From Novipirellula herctigrandis (GTDB lineage Bacteria; Planctomycetota; Planctomycetia; Pirellulales; Pirellulaceae): DNA of 64,000 nt. Below, piece after piece: positions 34,561 to 44,100 of the stretch. The stretch spans positions 7,147,400 through 7,211,399 of the forward strand of contig SJPJ01000001.1 of NCBI GenBank assembly GCA_007859835.1. The letters run 5' to 3'. Positions within the stretch are counted from its first letter, which is position 1, and every line of letters begins with the position of its first letter. The position numbers were made by a program, and so were the translations under genes. Below the pieces are notes generated by a model. It saw only the letters and a program-made list of their open reading frames with translations. It did no database searches and was not told the DNA's origin.

Positions 34561-35967
34561 ATGAGTAAAAAAACAACAAGAAGAACCTTCCTAGGTCAAA
34601 GTGCAGCTGTCGGTGCTGGCGTTGGCTTCTGGTCAGGTACATCGATGGTCAGTCGCGGAGAAGATTCTGCGTTACAAGGACTCGCTGCTGCGTGCGTTGG
34701 CGTTGGTGGAAAGGGTGGTAGTGACACCAGCCACATCGGCGACCAAGGCGTTGCGATCGTTGGCCTTTGCGACGTCGATGGCGGAACGCTAACCAAGAAG
34801 GGACGTGAGTTCCCGGACGCGAAGCAGTACAATGATTTCCGCGAAATGCTCGATCAGTTGGGCGACAAAGTGGATATCGTGACTGTCAGCACGCCTGACC
34901 ACACACACGCTTCCGCAGCACTTCGTGCGATGAAGATGAAGAAGCACGTGTATTGTCAAAAGCCCATGACTTGGTCGATCCGAGAAGCTCGCATGATGCG
35001 CGAGACAGCGGAAGAAATGGGTGTTGTCACTCAAATGGGCAACCAAGGCACTGCTGAAGACGGACTTCGCGAATCCGTGGAAATTATCCAAAGCGGAGCC
35101 ATTGGCGATGTCGCGGAAGTTCACATTTGGTCGAACCGCCCGATTTGGCCACAAGGTAAAGGACGTCCCTCAGGCGAAGATCCGATTCCCGAAGATTTGA
35201 ACTGGGATGCGTGGATCGGACCAGCACCAATGCGTCCGTTCAAGAAGGGCGAGTATCACTCGTTCAATTGGCGTGGTTGGGTTGACTTTGGAACGGGCGC
35301 ACTGGGTGACATGGCTTGTCATACAACAAACATGCCAGTGATGGCATTGAAGTTGTGGGACCCGATTGCTGTTACCGCCGTGAAGAACCCTGGTATCTTC
35401 GAAGGCGAAACCTATCCAGCTAGCTCGTCATTGATGTTCGAGTTCCCTGAGCGTGAAGGCTTGCCAGCGTGCAAGTTCTATTGGTACGACGGTGGCGAGT
35501 TGCCACCCGAGGACGTGCTCGCCCAGTTGCCCAAGTCGTTCCAAAGACGGATCGCGGCCCAAAAAGAAGGTGGCGGCAAAACGAGCGGATCGCTCGTGCT
35601 TGGCAGCAAAGGCGCGTTGTTCTCGCCTGACGATTACGGCGCACGCCACGTATTGTTGCCAGAAACCGATTTTGCTGACTACAAGATGCCGGCACAGACA
35701 TTGCCACGCATTCCGTTCAAAGCAGGTGGCGATGAGCGACACAAGTGGGAATTTGTCAGCTCGTGCAAGGGGGAATACGAACCCGGCACGATGTCCAACT
35801 TTAGCTACGCAGGCCGCCTGACCGAGACAATTCTCGCCGGCAACTTGGCCATGCGAAGCGAAGAAGGTAAGCGGATCGAGTGGAACGCGAAGGAATTGAT
35901 GAGCCCGAATGTTCCTGAAGTGAACCAATTCGTTCAACGCGAATATCGTGACGGTTGGGAAGCGTAA
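34561..35967 (+). CDS. TAT-exported Gfo/Idh/MocA-family oxidoreductase
   Basis: 468 residues. The N-terminus is a twin-arginine signal (KKTTRRTFLGQSAAVGAG), so the folded, cofactor-loaded enzyme is exported. The Rossmann NAD(P)-binding part has AACVGVGGKGG with VGLCDVD, the family motif HVYCQKPMTWSIREA (usual form EKP, here QKP), and TPDHTH. The C-terminal part has GALGDMACHTTNMP, characteristic of the planctomycete paralogues of this family. Substrates are typically sugars or inositols. The ATG at 34561 is chosen because the TAT motif follows directly. A strong terminator follows, so it is probably monocistronic. Confidence 0.93.
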   Translation: MSKKTTRRTFLGQSAAVGAGVGFWSGTSMVSRGEDSALQGLAAACVGVGGKGGSDTSHIGDQGVAIVGLCDVDGGTLTKKGREFPDAKQYNDFREMLDQLGDKVDIVTVSTPDHTHASAALRAMKMKKHVYCQKPMTWSIREARMMRETAEEMGVVTQMGNQGTAEDGLRESVEIIQSGAIGDVAEVHIWSNRPIWPQGKGRPSGEDPIPEDLNWDAWIGPAPMRPFKKGEYHSFNWRGWVDFGTGALGDMACHTTNMPVMALKLWDPIAVTAVKNPGIFEGETYPASSSLMFEFPEREGLPACKFYWYDGGELPPEDVLAQLPKSFQRRIAAQKEGGGKTSGSLVLGSKGALFSPDDYGARHVLLPETDFADYKMPAQTLPRIPFKAGGDERHKWEFVSSCKGEYEPGTMSNFSYAGRLTETILAGNLAMRSEEGKRIEWNAKELMSPNVPEVNQFVQREYRDGWEA

Positions 35968-35996
35968 GCTCCACATCGTCTAACGATTTGAAATCG

Positions 35997-36036
35997 AAAA
36001 CTCTGCATACAACCGTTTGTATGCAGAGTTTTTTTG
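35997..36036. terminator. Strong intrinsic terminator
   Basis: A perfect 16-bp stem, AAAACTCTGCATACAA (35997-36012), loop CCGT, then its exact complement (36017-36032) and a T run to 36035. It ends the oxidoreductase transcript and, by symmetry, may also stop the methyltransferase transcript from the other strand. Confidence 0.92.
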
Positions 36037-36069
36037 TGCCTTGAACAGACTCGTGCCTTGAACAGGAAC
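36036..36069. repeat. 17-bp imperfect tandem duplication after a terminator
   Basis: gtgccttgaacagactc (36036-36052) is followed by gtgccttgaacaggaac (36053-36069). The first 13 bases are identical. It abuts the terminator. Confidence 0.8.
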
Positions 36070-36074
36070 GGGCT

Positions 36075-36680
36075 CTACCCGACGCGCCGTTGCAGTACCA
36101 ATTGGTTACGCCCGTCATACGTCATTAGCAACGCACCGTCGCTTGCGCAGCCGTCAAACAACTCTGCAAAGTATTGATGCTCGCCCGGCCATGGAAATGC
36201 AAAGATCAAATCGAACTCATCAATCGAACTGCCGAGTTCTTCATAAGCGCTAGCGGCATCGAGGTCGACATGGTCGATGTCTTGGATACGATCGGCAATC
36301 GCCGATCGATCCTCTGGCAAGAAGCTTCCTTCGACAAAACCAGCGGGAATCGAAAAGTCATCTGCTAACCGCCGTGCTTCGTCAATTAAGTCACTTTCGA
36401 CTTCGATACCAACTGCATCAAATCCCTGAATTGCCGCCATCATCGTCACCACGCCCAATCCGCTACCCCATTCACAAAACGCATTGCCGCAGATCAAGTT
36501 TTCATTCGCGATCCACTCAATTGCTGCACCGACGACGGCAAAATCACAGACAACGAAGTTGTGAATCGTTTCCCTTCTCGACTTTGTGAACGCATCGACT
36601 CGGCGGTTCGCTTCGGCAATGAGTTTTGCATGCTCGGCGATTGAGGACGGAAGTCTTGGTATTGGAATGGTTTGTAGCAT
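36075..36680 (-). CDS. Methyltransferase-like Rossmann protein
   Basis: About 200 residues. Glycine-rich motif FCEWGSGLGVVTMMAAIQG is followed by AVGIEVESDLIDEARRLAD, whose acidic residue fits the SAM ribose. FDLIFAFPWPGEHQYF replaces the usual post-motif II segment and could hold the active site. No target can be proposed. In-frame ATGs at 36734, 36701 and 36680 are possible; the last is used because the sequence from there (MLQTIPIPRL) reads as protein. It lies about 140 bp downstream of the truncated decarboxylase gene. Confidence 0.72.
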   Translation of the reverse strand: MLQTIPIPRLPSSIAEHAKLIAEANRRVDAFTKSRRETIHNFVVCDFAVVGAAIEWIANENLICGNAFCEWGSGLGVVTMMAAIQGFDAVGIEVESDLIDEARRLADDFSIPAGFVEGSFLPEDRSAIADRIQDIDHVDLDAASAYEELGSSIDEFDLIFAFPWPGEHQYFAELFDGCASDGALLMTYDGRNQLVLQRRVG

Positions 36681-36819
36681 TGTAAGTTCTTCGAGCGGCA
36701 TAACCGCGATCAGCGAGTTTCTGGTCGGAGGCAAAACGGTCGGTGCGGCAAACGGAAGCAGGTCGTCAAACGTGCCCCTGCCAAAACGGACGCCCGCCGT
36801 CGCATGTCAAGCTTTACGC

Positions 36820-37080
36820 CTACTGCACCGTTGGGTTTTCAGGCAATCGGCAAGGTGCTTCCTGTCCCGCGACAATCTCGCCATCATCGATCGACAAAAT
36901 AAAGGCCGATGCGCGAGATTGCTGCTGGGCGAATTGGGATAAATCGCCGTAGCTTGTGGCACCGATGACTTCGGCGCCTTCGTTTTCGATCGCTTCGGCT
37001 AAGGCACGAATTCCCAGCCCCGATGCGTTTTCGGATCGGAAATCCTCGTCAATAATCAGAATCGGGAAATGAAATTTCAT
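36820..37080 (-). pseudogene. Orn/Lys/Arg decarboxylase truncated to its N-terminal domain
   Basis: The first 66 or so residues match, from memory, the N-terminal CheY-like wing of biodegradative arginine/lysine/ornithine decarboxylases: FPILIIDEDFRSENASGLG, then TSYGDLSQFAQQQSRASAF and ILSIDD. After IDD the similarity stops and about 20 unrelated residues lead to a stop codon at 36820. The PLP and C-terminal domains (some 650 further residues) are missing. I looked for them in the other minus-strand frames just downstream and found nothing, so this is a truncation and not a single frameshift. The conserved part has stayed intact, so a recent deletion or a stand-alone domain are both possible. 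Confidence 0.7.
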
Positions 37081-37237
37081 AGGGGGCCTTTGTCAGTCTT
37101 TCGAAGTCGTGGCAGTTTACGGCGTAGACGAGCTTCATCCCAGATCCGTTTTGGAAAGGGCGTTGACAGTTCCCGTTTTACAGTTGACAGTAAAGGTTAC
37201 CGCTTTTGACCCCTTCTAACCGGTTCTTCATACGAAA

Positions 37238-38695
37238 ATGACTGATTCACCGTCTGGCACTACCGCCGCCTTTGAGGCGAAATCCTCTTCCCCCCGAACG
37301 ATGCTCGACAAGATTTGGGACGAGCACGTTGTCTACCAACCTGAATCGGGCCCTACGATCCTGTACATTGATTTGCACTTGGTCCATGAAGTCACCAGTG
37401 CCCAAGCGTTTGAGGGACTTCGTTTGGCGGGCCGAAAACTACGTCGGCCCGAACGGACAATCGCAACGCCCGACCATAACGTGCCGACGAGTGATCGTAG
37501 TTTACCGATTGCGGATCAAACCAGTCGCAAGCAAATCGAAACGCTTCGTGAGAATTGCAAAGAGTTTGGTGTTACCCTGTTCGACATTCATGATGTCCGG
37601 CAAGGGATCGTGCACGTGATCGGACCCGAAAACGGTTACACACAACCTGGTATGACAATCGTTTGTGGCGACAGTCATACTGCGACGCATGGTGCGTTTG
37701 GCGCGTTGGCGTTCGGTATTGGGACCAGCGAAGTCGAGCATGTCTTGGCCACCCAAACGCTTCTGCAATTTAAGCCAAAGACGTTCGAGTTGCGTGTCGA
37801 CGGCGAGTTGTCACGCGGTGTGACTGCCAAAGACATGATCCTCTATTTGATCGGCCAAATCGGTACCGCCGGCGGTACCGGCTATGTGCTTGAATATACC
37901 GGCGACTGTGTCCGCAATCTTTCGATGGAAGAACGGATGACCGTTTGCAACATGTCCATCGAGGCGGGGGCTCGGGCGGGAATGATCGCACCGGACCAAA
38001 CGACGTTCGACTATTTGCGAGGAAAGCCGGAGTCGCCAAAAGATTTTGAATCGGCGATCGAGCGTTGGAAGAGGTTGCCAACTGATCCAGGAGCAAAGTA
38101 CGACTTGTCGAATGTTTATCAAGGTTCATCGATTGAACCCCAGGTCACTTGGGGGACCAACCCAGGTCAAGTCCGCAGTGTGACCGACGTGATCCCCGAT
38201 CCGTCGGAGTTCAGCGATGCGACCGAGCAAAAGTCGACCGCGCAGGCATTGGAATACATGGGGCTAAAGGCTCGTACGCCGATCCAAGATGTGACCCTCA
38301 ATCGTGTCTTTATCGGTTCTTGCACAAACGCACGGATCGAAGATTTGCGGGCCGCAGCGGCGGTTGTGAAAGGTCACCATGTTTCGAGTAGTGTGGATGC
38401 GATGGTTGTGCCGGGAAGTGGCCAAGTGAAGAAGCAAGCGGAACAGGAAGGTCTCAATAAGATTTTCACAGAGGCCGGTTTCGATTGGCGAGAGGCTGGT
38501 TGCAGCATGTGTTTGGCAATGAACCCCGATAAGTTGGCCCCCGGCGAACGGTGTGCCAGCACGAGCAATCGGAACTTTGAAGGACGCCAAGGCAAAGGGG
38601 GGCGAACGCATTTGGTCAGCCCCGCGATGGCCGCTGCCGCAGCCGTGAAAGGCCACTTTGTGGACATCCGCGATTGGGATTTTAAGTCGGCTTAA
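37238..38695 (+). CDS. leuC: 3-isopropylmalate dehydratase, large subunit
   Basis: Aconitase-type enzyme of leucine biosynthesis, isomerising 2- and 3-isopropylmalate. 4Fe-4S ligands are Cys362 ([12 protein letters not shown]) and Cys422/Cys425 ([11 protein letters not shown]). [21 protein letters not shown] and TPDHNVPT are family signatures. About 20 residues longer than E. coli LeuC because of an N-terminal Ser/Pro extension ([19 protein letters not shown]) ahead of the usual LDKIW; a later start cannot be excluded. leuD follows after 69 bp. Confidence 0.97.
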   Translation: MTDSPSGTTAAFEAKSSSPRTMLDKIWDEHVVYQPESGPTILYIDLHLVHEVTSAQAFEGLRLAGRKLRRPERTIATPDHNVPTSDRSLPIADQTSRKQIETLRENCKEFGVTLFDIHDVRQGIVHVIGPENGYTQPGMTIVCGDSHTATHGAFGALAFGIGTSEVEHVLATQTLLQFKPKTFELRVDGELSRGVTAKDMILYLIGQIGTAGGTGYVLEYTGDCVRNLSMEERMTVCNMSIEAGARAGMIAPDQTTFDYLRGKPESPKDFESAIERWKRLPTDPGAKYDLSNVYQGSSIEPQVTWGTNPGQVRSVTDVIPDPSEFSDATEQKSTAQALEYMGLKARTPIQDVTLNRVFIGSCTNARIEDLRAAAAVVKGHHVSSSVDAMVVPGSGQVKKQAEQEGLNKIFTEAGFDWREAGCSMCLAMNPDKLAPGERCASTSNRNFEGRQGKGGRTHLVSPAMAAAAAVKGHFVDIRDWDFKSA

Positions 38696-38764
38696 GACGC
38701 CGGAAATTGGATCGTTCGGATCGAACCGATATCATCATCAACCGTCACCACCTCATTAAACAAC

Positions 38765-39358
38765 ATGCAAGACTTTACAAAACATACCGGTGTCGTCGCT
38801 ACGCTTGACCGCGCCAATGTCGATACGGATCAAATCATCCCAAAGCAATTCTTGAAGCGAATTGAGCGAACGGGTTTTGGTCAATTCCTATTTTTCGATT
38901 GGCGATTCCTCGATGACGGCACGACGCCAAACAGCGATTTTGAGCTGAACCAACCCGCGGTGAAGGACGCGTCGATTCTAATCACGCGTAAAAACTTCGG
39001 CAGTGGCAGTAGTCGCGAGCATGCGGTGTGGGCGCTGGATGATTACGGATTCCGATCGGTGATCGCGCCCTCGTTCGCGGATATCTTTTTCAACAATTGC
39101 TTCAAGAATGGCGTATTGCCGATTGCACTTCCCGAAGCTGACATCGACGAGCTATTCAAGCGAGCGGAAGCCAATTCGCCGTACACGCTAACCGTCGATC
39201 TTGAAAATCAAGTGATTCGTGATGACGCGGGTTTTGAACGCAGTTTCGAAGTGGAATCGAGCCGTCGCCACAACTTGCTCAACGGACTCGATGATATCGG
39301 GTTGACGTTGATGCAAGAAGCCAAAATCACCGAGTACGAAAACGCCCGAACTTGGTAA
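38765..39358 (+). CDS. leuD: 3-isopropylmalate dehydratase, small subunit
   Basis: Swivel subunit that completes the isopropylmalate isomerase with LeuC. 197 residues, the normal length. Typical segments: [21 protein letters not shown], the substrate-binding [15 protein letters not shown], and [21 protein letters not shown]. Same strand and probably same transcript as leuC. The stop codon lies within the first copy of a 17-bp duplication. Confidence 0.97.
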   Translation: MQDFTKHTGVVATLDRANVDTDQIIPKQFLKRIERTGFGQFLFFDWRFLDDGTTPNSDFELNQPAVKDASILITRKNFGSGSSREHAVWALDDYGFRSVIAPSFADIFFNNCFKNGVLPIALPEADIDELFKRAEANSPYTLTVDLENQVIRDDAGFERSFEVESSRRHNLLNGLDDIGLTLMQEAKITEYENARTW

Positions 39359-39378
39359 TGACCCGAATTTGGTCATGA
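39345..39378. repeat. 17-bp tandem duplication over the leuD stop codon
   Basis: cccgaacttggtaatga (39345-39361) is repeated as cccgaatttggtcatga (39362-39378), 15 of 17 bases identical. The first copy contains the last codons and TAA of leuD. Confidence 0.85.
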
Positions 39379-39391
39379 ATGGGGCTGGATG

Positions 39392-40759
39392 TTACTTGCG
39401 ATGGTGAATCAACTTCTTGTTGACGAACTCGAGAATGCCCAAACGCGATAGCTCGCGTCCGTAACCCGATTTTTTCACGCCACCGAATGGTAATTCGGCT
39501 TGAGATCGGGTGGGTTGGTTAATGAACACCATTCCAGATTCAATTTGCCTTGCAGCTCGCCGGGCGCGGTCGATGTCTTTGCAAAAAACACTTCCGCCCA
39601 AACCGTATGTTGAATGGTTGGCTAGTTCGATCGCTTCGGCCTCGTTGTCTACGACGTAAACGGTTGCAACAGGACCAAACAGCTCTTGGTCAAACGTCGG
39701 CATGTCGGGTGTGACGCCGGTCAAGATTGTCGGATTGAAATACGCACCCTTACGATCGGGACGATCTCCGCCAAGCACGATCGTCGCTCCAGCATCAATC
39801 GAAGATTGAACTTGTTCGAGCAAGTTGACGGCCGCCGCCTCCGTCGACAACGGTCCAAGTGTCGTTGCTTCGTCGGTTGGGTCGCCAAGGGTTAATTGCG
39901 ACATTCGCTTCTTGAACGCGTCGATGAACTGCTGAGCGACGGCTTTAACCACGATGAATCGTTTCGAAGCCACACAGGATTGGCCTGCATTGACGATTCG
40001 TCCTTTGATGGCCAAGTCGGCGATTTCATCAACGTCGACATCATCGAGGACGATAAAGGGATCGTTGCCACCGAGTTCCAAAACTGATCGCTTTAAGTTC
40101 TGGCCCGCCATTGCAGCTACGGAGGCACCCGCCCTCTCGCTGCCGGTTAATGAGACGCCCTGGACGCGTGGGTCCGATACCGCGACTTCGACGAGCTCTG
40201 ATGGGATGAACAGGTTCGCGTAGACGCCATCGGGTAAATCACATTCATGAAACAGCGATTCTATCATTCGAGCACATTGCGGCACATTTGAGGCATGTTT
40301 CACCAAGACAGTGTTGCCGGCCATGATGTTGGGTGTTGCAAACCGAACGACCTGATAGAAGGGAAAGTTCCAAGGCATGACTCCCATGATTACCCCAAGC
40401 GGCGCGTATTGAATGAAGGCATCCGCGTCGTCGACGGGCACCGGTTCATCGGCTAAGAATTTTTGGGCGCCGTTCGCATAGAATTCCGATATCTTGGCAC
40501 AGTACTCGATTTCGTAGCGGCTCTCCGAGATTCGTTTACCCATCTCGCGAGTGATCAAATGAGCCAGCTCTTCACTGCGGCTTCGCAGACGCTGTGCGAA
40601 TTTTAAGAGGAACGATTTTCGACCGTCGAGAGAGGTCATTTTCCAATCGCGATACGCACCGTCTGCTCGATCGATTGCCGCTATTGTCTGTTCCGTGGTC
40701 AGAGGGTCGACGGTGAGGAGGGTTTCACCCGTCGCCGGGTTGATGCTGATAATTGCCAT
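39392..40759 (-). CDS. NAD(P)-dependent succinate-semialdehyde dehydrogenase-like enzyme
   Basis: A 455-residue aldehyde dehydrogenase. Landmarks: MPWNFPFYQVVRFATP (cofactor side), VSLTGSERAG, the general base Glu in LELGGNDPF, and the nucleophile Cys in NAGQSCVASKR. The short form, starting directly with ISINPATGETL, and PFGGVKKSGYGRELSRLG at the end match the succinate-semialdehyde dehydrogenase group that acts in GABA and related catabolism. The substrate is not proven. Convergent with leuD, monocistronic by position. Confidence 0.92.
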   Translation of the reverse strand: MAIISINPATGETLLTVDPLTTEQTIAAIDRADGAYRDWKMTSLDGRKSFLLKFAQRLRSRSEELAHLITREMGKRISESRYEIEYCAKISEFYANGAQKFLADEPVPVDDADAFIQYAPLGVIMGVMPWNFPFYQVVRFATPNIMAGNTVLVKHASNVPQCARMIESLFHECDLPDGVYANLFIPSELVEVAVSDPRVQGVSLTGSERAGASVAAMAGQNLKRSVLELGGNDPFIVLDDVDVDEIADLAIKGRIVNAGQSCVASKRFIVVKAVAQQFIDAFKKRMSQLTLGDPTDEATTLGPLSTEAAAVNLLEQVQSSIDAGATIVLGGDRPDRKGAYFNPTILTGVTPDMPTFDQELFGPVATVYVVDNEAEAIELANHSTYGLGGSVFCKDIDRARRAARQIESGMVFINQPTRSQAELPFGGVKKSGYGRELSRLGILEFVNKKLIHHRK

Positions 40760-40810
40760 GGATCGGTGGGTGGTTGGTGAATGAAACGTGTCTGGGCCTT
40801 AGCGACGAAT

Positions 40811-40846
40811 ACTTTAGGATAAACCGATACTTTACGATAAACCGAC
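40811..40846. repeat. 18-bp imperfect tandem duplication
   Basis: actttaggataaaccgat (40811-40828) and actttacgataaaccgac (40829-40846), 16 of 18 identical. Confidence 0.85.
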
Positions 40847-41041
40847 GCTCACGTCGGCGGGATCGCCTCATGGCTGGAAACATGCCAAACGCCCCGAGAC
40901 GGAAAAGATTCGCTGATTGGTACATTCCGAGCCCCCTGTGCATTAGAATCCCGCTCTGAGAGCGATGGGAAGTAGACCAATGATCGACGGATCGTTAGCC
41001 TACATATCGAACGAAGTTGTGTATTGACCAATCGTGGCTGC

Positions 41042-41082
41042 GCGGGCAGTGACGGGCTGGGCGGGCAGTGACGGGCTGGGCG
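41042..41082. repeat. 19-bp perfect tandem duplication
   Basis: gcgggcagtgacgggctgg at 41042-41060 and 41061-41079, then gcg. About 60 bp before the MMPL start. Confidence 0.95.
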
Positions 41083-41140
41083 AATTAGAGCCACCCTACC
41101 CCCCGCTCCGCATAGGGCCCCCGATTTCCGAGAATCCATT

Positions 41141-44100
41141 TTGACAAAGCCGCCTTTCTTAGAGCGACGTAGCCCTGTGCGGGTTTCGTATGCGCTGTTG
41201 ATTCTGATGGGGTTCTTTTTCCTAATCCCATCGATCTTTCGCGCTGCCCGGTTGAGCCTTGGAGAAAAGCAAAATGAGGTGAAGGATTGGTTGCCGAGTG
41301 ATTTCCCCGAAACCGCAGAATTGGAGTGGTTCGGTGATCACTTCGTGGGCGAAAGTTTTGTGTTGGCAACTTGGGAAGGATGTACCAGTGATGACCAGCG
41401 GTTGCAGCTGCTCGAGAAAAAACTGGTCCACGAATCAGGCAACTTTGATCCTAGCAAGACCTTGTCGCCGGCGGATTTAGACGACTACGGCCGGGGTAAA
41501 AAACTTGGCGAAGAACTTGGCCTGCTTTCCACAGGACGCAAATACAACAATTGGGGTAACAAACAAGAGAAATGGGTTCGCGCGGCCAAGGGGGCATGGT
41601 ACTACCTGACGCCTGATGGTCGGCTCTATCGATGGGAAGAATCGATGACGGGGCCCGCGTCATTGATTCGCTCGATCAAACGTACGCTTGGGGCCTATGA
41701 ACTTAAGGGGACTTTTGTCACGGCATTTGGCCAAGCTCGTGGTGAAGATGAAAGTAATCCGTTTCACAATGACCCGTCGCTGATTTGTGCGCCGTTGTTT
41801 CATACGGTTCAAACAGGCGATTCGATTGCAAAGGAGTTGTCCGCAGAGGGCGGTCCGCTGTGGCCCGTCGATTTGACTGAGGATGTTCATCGTCCGAAAG
41901 TGGCGCGGCGACGTGCGATAGAGCGATTGACCGGGACGCTGTTTGCACCGGCTGTTCCGCATGGATTTGCATGGACCGCCGAAGCGTTTCGTGATGCTGT
42001 TCCCGAAGATCAGCGAGACGCGTTGCCGGTGGATTTCGAAGCGTCGGTTCAAACGAAACTCGATGAACTACTGGCTTCCAAGTTTGATGGTTCGCTCGAG
42101 CAATTGAAATTGGCGACGAGCGACGAACAAGCCGAGGTTTGGTATGCGATTTATGATTCCACGAAAGTTGCATTGCCACCGCGTTTGACTTGCGTCGTGG
42201 TGACGTTGACGGATTTAGCACAAGCGAATTTGCCCTACGTGCTCGGTCGTGGCACGGCCGGTGGTCCGCGAGGTCGGTTGTTGCAATTGGCCGAGGAATC
42301 GGGCCTCTATCCCGCTCCGCCACCATCGCTTGCACCGCCACCATTCAATCGCCAAGTCGCTGATTCGATGCCCGGGATGCCGTCGTTGCATCTTGGTGGA
42401 CCGCCCGTGGACAATTTGGCGATCGATGAAGAAGGGACGGTAACTCTGATTCGATTGCTTGGTTATAGCCTGCTGTTGGGAATCGTGCTTTCGTACATTT
42501 GTTTTACCAGCGTCCGAATTACGGTGATGGTATTTGTCGTAGGCGGTAGTGCCGCGATGGTCAGCATGGCGTTTGTGTGGTGGACCGGTGGCAAAGTCGA
42601 TGCGATTTTGATGAGTATGCCGTCGTTGGTTTACGTGCTCGGTTTATCAGGGGCGATTCACGTCGTGAATTACTATCGCGACGAAGTTCGAAGCAGCGGC
42701 GAAAGCGGTGCTGCGGGGCGTGCGATTCGCCATGCATTTTTACCATGTACGTTGGCTTCACTCACGACGGCGATTGGCTTGGTGTCGCTGTTCACCAGCA
42801 ACTTAGCGCCAATTAGTAACTTTGGCTTATACGCCGCGATCGGCGTGATGGCAACTCTTGGAATACTGTTTTCCTACTTACCCGCGGCATTGCAAACTTT
42901 TCCGCCATTGGTTGACGCCGAAGGGGCCGACGACGTACCCGAATCGGTCGACACGGAAAAACGTGGCATTGCGAGCGCCGAGAAAGGCAATGTTGCGGCG
43001 AAAGCTAACGTCGCCGCAATCAATTCGCCGCGTAATGAAAGCCGAATTGCCGAGGCGTGGGCGTCCGTGGGGCGATGGATCACATCGCATCATGCGCTGG
43101 TAGCCTGCACTTGCTTGTTAGTACTGTTTTTGAGTGCGAGCGGACTGCGGCACATCCGAACGTCCGTGCAACTATTGAAGTTGTTTGATCCACAATCCCG
43201 CATCATTCGTGACTACGCTTGGCTTGAAGATCACTTTGGCAAACTGGTGCCAATGGAAATGATCGTTCGTGTGCCGGCGTTACCCGACGGCGCCAAGGTG
43301 GGCGGAAACCCGCCTGATCCGCAATCGCTCACAATGCTAGAACGTGCCGAGGTGGTTTCGCGTATTACCACCGTGGTTCGGCGAACGCTTGGGGAAACCG
43401 GCACCGGGGTGATCGGTCAAGCGATCAGTGCTGATACGTTTTTGCCGCCGATGCCTGAGCCAAGTAATTCGTACAATGTCGTGCGATCGAAGTTTAATCG
43501 TGAATTGACAAAATCGCGAACGGATTTGCTCGATAGTGACTACGTTCGCATCGAGAAGCGAGGTCCCTTTGCCGGCAGCGAATTGTGGCGTATCAGTTTG
43601 CGTGTAGGGGCGCTATCGGATGTTGACTACGGTCATTTCATTAAAACATTGCGAGTCGCCGTGGAGCCGGTGATCCGAGCTTATGACACTCGCGAAGCTC
43701 TGCTCGGGGCGCTAACGCATGATGAACAAGGCAATCCGATCGCATTGTCAGGAAAAGATCGCATATTGATCGTTGGTCATTCGCGTCCGGAGTCACTCGA
43801 TACGGCACGGTTGCTCGAAGCAGACCACGAAACGATCGATGTCAAAGGTGTTTTCCTGTCGACCCTCGAAGAGCTTTTGGCGGGTGAGCGGATTAGGCGT
43901 CCGGTTTGGATCGATCCCGCGGCGGAAGGTTCTTCGCTTGAAATTGGCAGCGAGAAGTGGAACCAAGCGATCGCTGCAGTGGACGCGGTCGTTTGGCTCG
44001 GAGACGAATTGCCTGAACAAGCCGATATTCAATCGGCAAAACGCTGGATCGACGCAACGGCGATTCTTGAAAAGCCAGTCGCACCGGTATTGGCGGAAGG

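Larger units (their letters stand above)
40760..41140. other. Divergent intergenic spacer with two short duplications
   Basis: About 380 bp between the aldehyde dehydrogenase and the MMPL gene. Contains the duplications at 40811-40846 and 41042-41082; otherwise nothing recognisable. Confidence 0.6.

Noticed and set aside
37164-37195. Repeated TTGACAG in front of leuC as a promoter or leader element
   Set aside because: Neither TTGACA is followed by a -10-like hexamer at 16-18 bp, and no leucine-rich leader peptide or attenuator hairpin is visible.
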